A stretch of DNA of 64,000 nucleotides from Pseudomonas putida (GTDB lineage: Bacteria; Pseudomonadota; Gammaproteobacteria; Pseudomonadales; Pseudomonadaceae): contig NZ_MKZO01000023.1 in the NCBI RefSeq assembly GCF_001941965.1, positions 1 to 64,000 on the forward strand, read 5' to 3'. The notes beneath the pieces were generated by a model that saw only the letters and a list, made by a program, of their open reading frames with translations, had not been told where the DNA came from and did no database searches. Below, piece after piece: positions 58,502 through 64,000 of the stretch. The position numbers and the translations under genes were made by a program. The stretch's first letter is position 1. Each line of letters starts with the position of its first letter.

Positions 58502-59896
58502 ATGAAGCGTTCCGACTCTATGCAGTTCTCCCCACCGGCTCGTGGCAAGAGGATCTGTTTGGCGCTTACCGGCGCGTTGGTTCTGGCAAGCGGCGTGGCC
58601 TGGGGCCAACTGGGCTACCAGACCAGCGGCAACGTCATCGGCGATGACGTCATGTACTCCATCGGCGGCGGCAGCGCCGTTTCGATGGGCCGCGCAGCCG
58701 GCATGCGCTCGCTCGGCGTGGGTGTCGGCTGGAACAGCAATCTGATCTGCGGCGACATGAGCATCCAGACCACGTTGAAGAATCAACTCAACGGTGTCAC
58801 CAATGGCTTTCAGCAGATCATGTCCTCGGTGATCCAGAGTGCTACGAGTGCTGTGGCGTCCCTGCCGGCGTTGATCATCCAGCGTGCAGATCCAGGCCTC
58901 TACAACCTGCTCACCAACGGCGTTCTGCAAGCGCGGCTGGATTTCGACCGCTCGAAGCTGACGTGCCGCGCCATGGCCGAAAAGATGGCCGAAACGGCTG
59001 GCGGCCAACTCGGCTGGAGCCAGATGGCAGAGGGGTTGGCGCTGCGTGACGCTGTTTCGAGCACGGATGCCGTCTCGGCCATCGAGCAGGCCGAGACGCG
59101 CCGTGGCAACGATGGCGTGCCCTGGGTCGGGGGAAGCAATGCCGGCGGCTCCGGTCAGCCCGCGATCAAGGTGGTCGGTGACGTCACCCGCGCGGGCTAC
59201 AACCTGGTCAATGGCCGCGGGGTGACCGACACGTCGGCAATCGCTCCGGCCAGTTGCACGAGCCTGTCGTGCCAAACCTGGACCACGCCGCAGGCGGCCA
59301 TCGAGTGGGCAACACGGGTGCTCGGCGAGAAGGAGCAGCGCACCTGCGACGCCTGCACCAAGACGGAGACGGTGCCCGGCGTCGGGCTGACGCCCCTGAT
59401 CCAGGAGGAGTACGACGCCAAGCTGCAGGCGCTCCAGGACCTGGTCTCCAAGGCGAAGAACACGACGCCCGAAAACCTGCGGGAGGCCGGCAGCGCGTCG
59501 CTGCCCATCACGCGCGGCGTGGTCGAGGCACTGCGCGACGAACCGGACCAGCACCTGCTGTCGCAGCGCCTGGCGTCCGAGGTTGCGCTGGCGTCGGTGC
59601 TGGAGAAGGCGCTACTGCTGCAACGCACGCTGCTGACCGGCAAGAAGGAGCCCAACGTGGCGGCCAACCAGCTCGCCGTGGAGGCGGTGAACCACGAGAG
59701 CGACACGCTCGATCGCGAGATTCGCAACCTCAAGACCGAGCTGGAGCTGCGCCGGGAGCTGGCGAACAACTCGCCCATGGCGATCATCCAGCGCCACGGC
59801 ACGCGCGCGGCGGGCTCGCGTGGCATCTACGAAGGCGATCCGGTGCCTGACCGCCTCGATCAGTTGCAGAAGGGCAATCCGGGAGGCCGGCCATGA
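58502..59896 (+). CDS. TIGR03755-type ICE protein (TraH-like)
   Basis: A 464-residue secreted protein (signal peptide to about residue 36) that fits the PFL_4711/TIGR03755 family, related to TraH of F-type systems. The N-terminal half is Gly/Ser-rich (YSIGGGSAVSMGRAAGMRSLGVGVGWNSN); the C-terminal third is helical with coiled-coil character. Cysteine pairs (LICGD; SCTSLSCQTW; TCDACTK) probably form disulfides. It overlaps the next gene by 4 bp. Confidence 0.86.
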   Translation: MKRSDSMQFSPPARGKRICLALTGALVLASGVAWGQLGYQTSGNVIGDDVMYSIGGGSAVSMGRAAGMRSLGVGVGWNSNLICGDMSIQTTLKNQLNGVTNGFQQIMSSVIQSATSAVASLPALIIQRADPGLYNLLTNGVLQARLDFDRSKLTCRAMAEKMAETAGGQLGWSQMAEGLALRDAVSSTDAVSAIEQAETRRGNDGVPWVGGSNAGGSGQPAIKVVGDVTRAGYNLVNGRGVTDTSAIAPASCTSLSCQTWTTPQAAIEWATRVLGEKEQRTCDACTKTETVPGVGLTPLIQEEYDAKLQALQDLVSKAKNTTPENLREAGSASLPITRGVVEALRDEPDQHLLSQRLASEVALASVLEKALLLQRTLLTGKKEPNVAANQLAVEAVNHESDTLDREIRNLKTELELRRELANNSPMAIIQRHGTRAAGSRGIYEGDPVPDRLDQLQKGNPGGRP

Positions 59897-60249
59897 GCCT
59901 GATGCGTGCGGCCTGGCTGCGCCCGCGCTGGCTGTTCAACCGGCGCGCAGCGAAGGCGCTGCTGTGGACGATGGTACTCGCGGCCGTCGCCGTGGGTGCC
60001 AACATCGTTGGCATCTACCTCGTCGGAAGTGTCGCGGGCTGGGAGCGTTGGCTGGCGGCAGCAGCGGGCTACTTCCTGGTCTGGCGGCTGTGCCTGTATG
60101 GCGCGACGGCCTACGGCTGGGTCTGGATGCGTCGCCGGCTGCTTGCGCGTGAGGACGACGCGCAAGCGCGGCGCCGCCTGGTACGCAGCGAGATCGCCGG
60201 CGTCGTTGCCATCGTGGCGCTTGAAGCCAGCCTGTTGATGCAGGGCTGA
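59893..60249 (+). CDS. small membrane protein of the transfer operon
   Basis: A 118-residue protein with membrane helices at about 23-46, 51-75 and 95-115 and a basic N-terminus. It has no named domain. It overlaps the TraH-like gene by 4 bp and precedes traG by 15 bp, so it is a subunit or accessory of the mating system. Confidence 0.75.
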   Translation: MSLMRAAWLRPRWLFNRRAAKALLWTMVLAAVAVGANIVGIYLVGSVAGWERWLAAAAGYFLVWRLCLYGATAYGWVWMRRRLLAREDDAQARRRLVRSEIAGVVAIVALEASLLMQG

Positions 60250-60264
60250 GGGGAGGTCCGAGCC

Positions 60265-61785
60265 ATGACGCTTTTCACAACCGACTACCTGGAGTACTAC
60301 CTGACCTTGGTGTCCTGGATCGTCAACAACGGCATCTGGGCGGTACTGGTATCCAGCGGGGTATTCGCACTGCCCTTCGTGGCGATCATCGTGCAGGAAT
60401 GGCTTAAGGCCCGTGCGGAAGGTGCCGACGAAGGCAACAAGGGCGTGCTCTCGGCCGCACGCATCGAGAACCGGGTGTTCGTCGCCATCGTGGTGGTGAT
60501 GTTCGCCGGCATCCCCTTCATCGACGTGGACCTCAACACAATTCAGTACGACAGCTCGCGCTCGGCCCAGTGCCAGGTCAACGTGCCGCAGCCCACGGAT
60601 ACCGGCTGGTCCCAGTCCTTCAGCACCATCAACAACCAGAGTGCCAAGGTGCCGGTCTGGTGGGCCTTCATGCACGCGCTCTCGCGCGCCGTCACCAGCG
60701 CCTCGGTGGCGGCAATCCCGTGCGGGACAGACCTGCGACAGATGCGCATGGAGATCGACGCTACCCGCATCAATGACCCGGTTCTGGCTCAGGAAGTGGC
60801 CGATTTCACACACGACTGCTACGGACCTGCACGCGCTAAATTGTTCATGGCGCGGCCGGAGCTGGACGACGCTCAAATGAACGACGTGACCTGGATCGGT
60901 TCGAGGTTTTTCACGGATACCGGCGGCTACTACGACAGCTACCGTTCCAGCACGGCGCGCGAGTCATGGCCCTATGACGACACCCGCGACGCAGGGCTTG
61001 CGCAGGTGGCCAGTGGCGGCGGCTACCCGACCTGCAGGCAGTGGTGGGCCGATGGCAGCAACGGCCTGCGGGCACGGCTGCTGGGCCAGGTGGACCCCAG
61101 CCTGTTGAATCGCTTGGCGGGCTGGGCCGGGTTCCTGAGCCGTACCGAGGTGGACGATTCGGTGGTCCGTACCATCGCGTCACCGCGACAGCAGAAGCTC
61201 AACCAGGGTTCGGTCTATACCGACTACGGCGGCCAGATCGACAAGACCCTGCCGAACATCGTGACGCGGGCCACGGGGGATGTAGGAATGGCGGTCGGGG
61301 CACTTGCCGCATTTCCCGCCATGGACGTGGTGCGCCAGGCGCTGCCCATGGTGCTTGCCTTGCTCAAGATGGCACTGGTCATCTGCATCCCGCTCGTACT
61401 GGTCGTCGGAACCTATGACCTGAAGACGGTCGTCACCGTCAGCGTCGTGCAATTCGCGCTGTTCTTCACCGATTTCTGGTTCCAACTCGCACGCTGGATC
61501 GACAGCACCATCCTCGATGCGCTCTATGGGTGGGGCTTCGGCTGGAACCGGCCACACACTAACTTCGATCCGCTGGTGGGGTTGAACAATGCCTTTGGCG
61601 ACCTGCTCCTGATGTTCGTCATGGGCACGATGTTCCTGGTCTTGCCGGGCTTTTGGCTTGCGAGCCTTACCTGGGTTGGGATTCGGGCCGGGCACGTCAT
61701 CCAGGGGCTTTCAGATGGCAGCAAGAGCGCCGGCCAAGCAGGCGGTAAGGGCGCTGGGGCCCTTACCGGAGGTAAGCTGAAGTAG
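60265..61785 (+). CDS. traG: TraG N-terminal-domain mating-pair protein
   Basis: A 506-residue inner-membrane protein of the TraG_N family (mating-pair stabilisation). Helices lie near 15-45, 72-92, 345-400 and 440-490, and the periplasmic middle contains cysteines. It is the last gene of operon 3 in this window. Its TAG stop (61783-61785) ends on the first base of a Tn3-type inverted repeat, so the original stop and any few C-terminal residues may have been altered by the insertion. The tail is Gly/Lys-rich (GGKGAGALTGGKLK), compatible with a natural end. Confidence 0.88.
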   Translation: MTLFTTDYLEYYLTLVSWIVNNGIWAVLVSSGVFALPFVAIIVQEWLKARAEGADEGNKGVLSAARIENRVFVAIVVVMFAGIPFIDVDLNTIQYDSSRSAQCQVNVPQPTDTGWSQSFSTINNQSAKVPVWWAFMHALSRAVTSASVAAIPCGTDLRQMRMEIDATRINDPVLAQEVADFTHDCYGPARAKLFMARPELDDAQMNDVTWIGSRFFTDTGGYYDSYRSSTARESWPYDDTRDAGLAQVASGGGYPTCRQWWADGSNGLRARLLGQVDPSLLNRLAGWAGFLSRTEVDDSVVRTIASPRQQKLNQGSVYTDYGGQIDKTLPNIVTRATGDVGMAVGALAAFPAMDVVRQALPMVLALLKMALVICIPLVLVVGTYDLKTVVTVSVVQFALFFTDFWFQLARWIDSTILDALYGWGFGWNRPHTNFDPLVGLNNAFGDLLLMFVMGTMFLVLPGFWLASLTWVGIRAGHVIQGLSDGSKSAGQAGGKGAGALTGGKLK

Positions 61786-61822
61786 GGGTCGTTTGCGGGA
61801 GGGGGCGGAATCCTACGCTAAG
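61785..61822. repeat. Tn3-family 38-bp terminal inverted repeat
   Basis: The 38 bp start GGGGTCGT and end TACGCTAAG, the hallmarks of Tn3-family ends. The tnpA stop codon (61818-61820) lies inside it. The five bases before it, AAGTA (61780-61784), should be repeated at the other end if the insertion is simple. Similarity continues inward for some tens of bases to what I recall of the 81-bp Tn5393 ends. Confidence 0.85.
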
Positions 61823-64000
61823 GCTTTGGCCAGCGATATTCTCCGGTGAGATTGATGTGTTCCCATCCGAGCGGCGAAACATGGGCCAAGAGATCGGGCG
61901 ATAGCAGCTTTCCATCGCGTTTCTGGTTTGCAACGACCTCGCCGAGCTTCATGGTGTTCCAGAAGATGATGATGGCGGCGAGCAGATTCATGCCGGCGAT
62001 GCGGTAATGCTGGCCTTCGGCGGAACGGTCGCGGATTTCACCGCGGCGGTGGAAGCTGATTGCCCGCTTCAGCGCATGATGAGCTTCGCCTTTGTTGAGC
62101 CCGATCTGGGCACGCCGTTGGAGTTCGGCATCCAGAATCCAGTCGATCATGAACAGGGTGCGCTCGACGCGACCGACTTCCCGCAGGGCTGTCGCGAGCT
62201 CGTTCTGCCGCGGATAGGAGGCGAGTTTCCGCAGAATCTGGCTTGGCGCGACGGTCCCGGCAGCAATGGTGGCGGCGATGCGCAGGATGTCGGGCCAATT
62301 GCGCTCGATCATGGCTTGGTTGACCTTTCCGCCGATCAACGCTCGCAGGTGCGCCGGGGCGGCCGACGGATTGAACGCGTAGAGCCGTTTGGATGGCAGG
62401 TCGCGGATGCGCGGAGCGAACCGGTAGCCGAGAATGGCACATGCGGCAAAGACGTGATCGGTGAAGCCGCCCGTGTCGGTGAACTGCTCGCGGATATGGC
62501 GTCCAGCATCGTTCATCAGCAGGCCATCGAGGATGTAAGGCGCTTCGCTTGCCGTTGCAGGAATCACCTGGGTTGCGAACGGCGCATATTGGTCGGAGAC
62601 GTGGCTATAGGCTTTCAGGCCCGGGGTATTGCCATATTTCGCGTTGACCAGGTTCATGGCCTCACCTTGCTCTGTAGCGACGAAGAACTGTCCGTCGCTC
62701 GAAGCCGACGTGCCCATGCCCCAGAACCGGGCCATGGGTAACGCTGCCTGTGCCTCGACCACCATGGCCAGCGCCCGGTCATAGGCTTCGCCCTCGACAT
62801 GCCACCGTCCAATGCGGATCAATTCCCAGAAGGTGTGGGTGTTTGTCGCATCCGCCATTTTGCGCAAGCCGAGGTTGATCCCTTCCGCCAAGATAACGTT
62901 CATTAGCCCGATCCGGTCAGCGCAGGGTGCTCCTGTGCGCAGATGGGTGAACGCTTCGGTGAAGCCGGTCGCCGCATCCACCTCCAGCAGGAGATCGGTG
63001 ATGCGCGTGGGCGGGATCTGCTTGTAGAGATCGAGCACCAGATCTTCGGCGCCTGTCGGCGCGGCGGCTTCGAGTTTCTCGATATGCAGAACGCCGTTTT
63101 CAATCGACCCGCCCGGGATCGTGCCTGCGCGAGCGGCACGGCCAAGCTCGCGCAACCGCATGTCGAGGCGAGCTTGCCGGTCTGCCAGCCATTCCTCCGG
63201 CCGCAATGGCACAGCGAGACGACCGCCTTCCGCGATGGATTGTGCCGGAACGAGTGCGTGTTTCAGATCGCCATAGCGCCGGGACCTAGTAAGCCAGACA
63301 TCTCCGGAGCGGAACGCATCGCGCAGATGGAACAGCACCGCGATCTCCCATAGGCGAGCGTCGCCAGCCCTCTGGGCCCGAAGGTGGCGATGCCATTTCG
63401 AGCTGGGCCGCAAGAAGCTGGTCATCGCGGCATCGTTCAAACCGGTACGAAGGGCCGTCACCGCTTCCAGAAGCGGCAGTGCAACGGGCGCAGCTCGCAG
63501 ATCGAGCAGGCGCAACATGCGTGGAGCGTATCGGCGGAAGCGGTGATAACCGTCGAGCACATGATTGAGCGGATCGTCGGCCATGGTGGCGGTCAGCCTG
63601 GTTGCCATTGCAACAAGGGTTTTTAAGCCGTCCCACCCTGACCCACTCGCGATGACATCGCCCAGCGGCTGGCCATCATCCTGTGCATCGACCAGGGCGC
63701 CCCCGATCTCGGCGAAGGATTTCAGGGTGTCACGCACCACCCCCGCTTCGTCTGCGACCTTTGCATGGCAAATACGCTCCGAAGCACGGTAGAGACGGCC
63801 GACGATCCGGTCGTGGGTTTCGACCACTGCGTCGGCCAACATCGCCTGCCATTCCGAGACGCAAACAGCCAAGATCGCAAGCCGCCTGTCCTCCGGGAGA
63901 TCGCGCATGCCGTCGGCATAATACCGTTCACCCTGCCTGCGCAGACGAGTCACCCGATGGGCAGGAACGCCGGCAAGCAGATCCTCGGGGAGATCGATGC
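61818..64000 (-). CDS. tnpA: Tn3-family transposase TnpA (5' end outside window)
   Basis: The C-terminal 727 residues of a Tn3-family transposase, normally near 1000. The frame stays open to the window edge (LPEDLLAGVPAHR before the GTG at 63953, which is therefore not the start). The DDE residues are visible: Asp in SSDGQFF, Asp in FTDTGGFTDHVF, and Glu in GLNKGEAHHAL. The C-terminus (GWEHINLTGEYRWPKP) is intact. It cuts and joins the transposon ends during replicative transposition. Its stop codon lies in the terminal repeat, as is common. Confidence 0.93.
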   Translation of the reverse strand, partial: IDLPEDLLAGVPAHRVTRLRRQGERYYADGMRDLPEDRRLAILAVCVSEWQAMLADAVVETHDRIVGRLYRASERICHAKVADEAGVVRDTLKSFAEIGGALVDAQDDGQPLGDVIASGSGWDGLKTLVAMATRLTATMADDPLNHVLDGYHRFRRYAPRMLRLLDLRAAPVALPLLEAVTALRTGLNDAAMTSFLRPSSKWHRHLRAQRAGDARLWEIAVLFHLRDAFRSGDVWLTRSRRYGDLKHALVPAQSIAEGGRLAVPLRPEEWLADRQARLDMRLRELGRAARAGTIPGGSIENGVLHIEKLEAAAPTGAEDLVLDLYKQIPPTRITDLLLEVDAATGFTEAFTHLRTGAPCADRIGLMNVILAEGINLGLRKMADATNTHTFWELIRIGRWHVEGEAYDRALAMVVEAQAALPMARFWGMGTSASSDGQFFVATEQGEAMNLVNAKYGNTPGLKAYSHVSDQYAPFATQVIPATASEAPYILDGLLMNDAGRHIREQFTDTGGFTDHVFAACAILGYRFAPRIRDLPSKRLYAFNPSAAPAHLRALIGGKVNQAMIERNWPDILRIAATIAAGTVAPSQILRKLASYPRQNELATALREVGRVERTLFMIDWILDAELQRRAQIGLNKGEAHHALKRAISFHRRGEIRDRSAEGQHYRIAGMNLLAAIIIFWNTMKLGEVVANQKRDGKLLSPDLLAHVSPLGWEHINLTGEYRWPKP

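Larger units (their letters stand above)
13735..64000. mobile_element. ICEclc/PAGI-2-type integrative conjugative element (partial)
   Basis: From the att core rightward the gene order is diagnostic of this family: bisR, alpA, parA, shi, bisD, bisC, STY4528-type, PFL_4669-type, DUF3158, ssb, topB, then a variable block, then the PFGI-1-type mating-pair-formation genes up to traG. The element continues past the window. The integrase and relaxase, expected in this family, are not present here. Confidence 0.93.
61785..64000. mobile_element. Tn3-family transposon (partial, Tn5393-like)
   Basis: The left end of the element is the inverted repeat at 61785; it carries a leftward tnpA and continues beyond the window. 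Resolvase, passenger genes and the second end are not visible. In Tn5393 they would be tnpR, strA and strB, but that is a prediction. Confidence 0.75.

Noticed and set aside
57482..59554. 690-codon minus-strand frame across the TraU- and TraH-like genes
   Set aside because: It has no recognisable domain and spans two convincing plus-strand genes.
1..64000. CRISPR arrays, intact tRNA or rRNA genes
   Set aside because: No regularly spaced repeats were seen, and the only tRNA-like sequence is the 18-bp att fragment.

Overview
This window comes from a Pseudomonas chromosome, GC-rich and with Pseudomonas-type REP hairpins, and is interrupted by a large integrative and conjugative element (ICE) of the ICEclc / PAGI-2 / PFGI-1 family. 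No integrase, relaxase or intact tRNA is inside the window. The ICE runs off the right edge, where a Tn3-family transposon is also cut by the window end.

Positions 1-11100 (chromosome) hold a periplasmic alcohol-oxidation locus. It has two paralogous PQQ/heme-c quinohemoprotein alcohol dehydrogenases, an outer-membrane MetA-type channel, an AldA-like aldehyde dehydrogenase, an AraC-type regulator and an AcoR-like sigma-54 activator. The second dehydrogenase and aldA form one operon. A consensus-quality sigma-54 promoter and a triple upstream repeat precede it, which fits control by the neighbouring activator.

Positions 11165-13656 hold a two-gene operon next to the ICE insertion point. It encodes a MazG-like NTP pyrophosphohydrolase and a 724-residue protein joining a GIY-YIG nuclease, a DUF2075 ATPase and an S24 (LexA-type) peptidase. 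I know of no described function for this pair, and it is the best candidate here for an uncharacterised stress or defence system.

The ICE begins at 13735-13752, an 18-bp copy of the tRNA-Gly 3' end on the minus strand, matching the att core of ICEclc. Inside it, in order: an inverted-repeat-rich end; the bistable control genes bisR, alpA, parA, shi, bisD and bisC; replication and maintenance genes (STY4528-type, PFL_4669-type, DUF3158, ssb, topB); an orphan cytosine methyltransferase; a 14-kb block of mostly unknown genes with a DUF6094 methyltransferase, a SNF2 helicase and a tandem-duplicated DUF3577 protein; and the mating-pair-formation genes (41.6-61.8 kb) in three operons.

Two regulatory themes stand out in the ICE. 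Five copies of a structured leader, with compensatory base changes between copies, stand before five different genes; they probably belong to the radC RNA family. Many genes of the unknown block also have an intrinsic-terminator-like hairpin directly before their ribosome binding site. Other repeats look like regulon-wide operators: a 17-bp palindrome (three copies), a TGCAAT array before alpA, and an ATTGTTTG motif at a near-constant distance before the three transfer operons.

At 61785 a Tn3-family element, probably Tn5393-like, is inserted with its terminal repeat starting on the last base of the traG stop codon. Its tnpA reads leftward and is cut by the window end.
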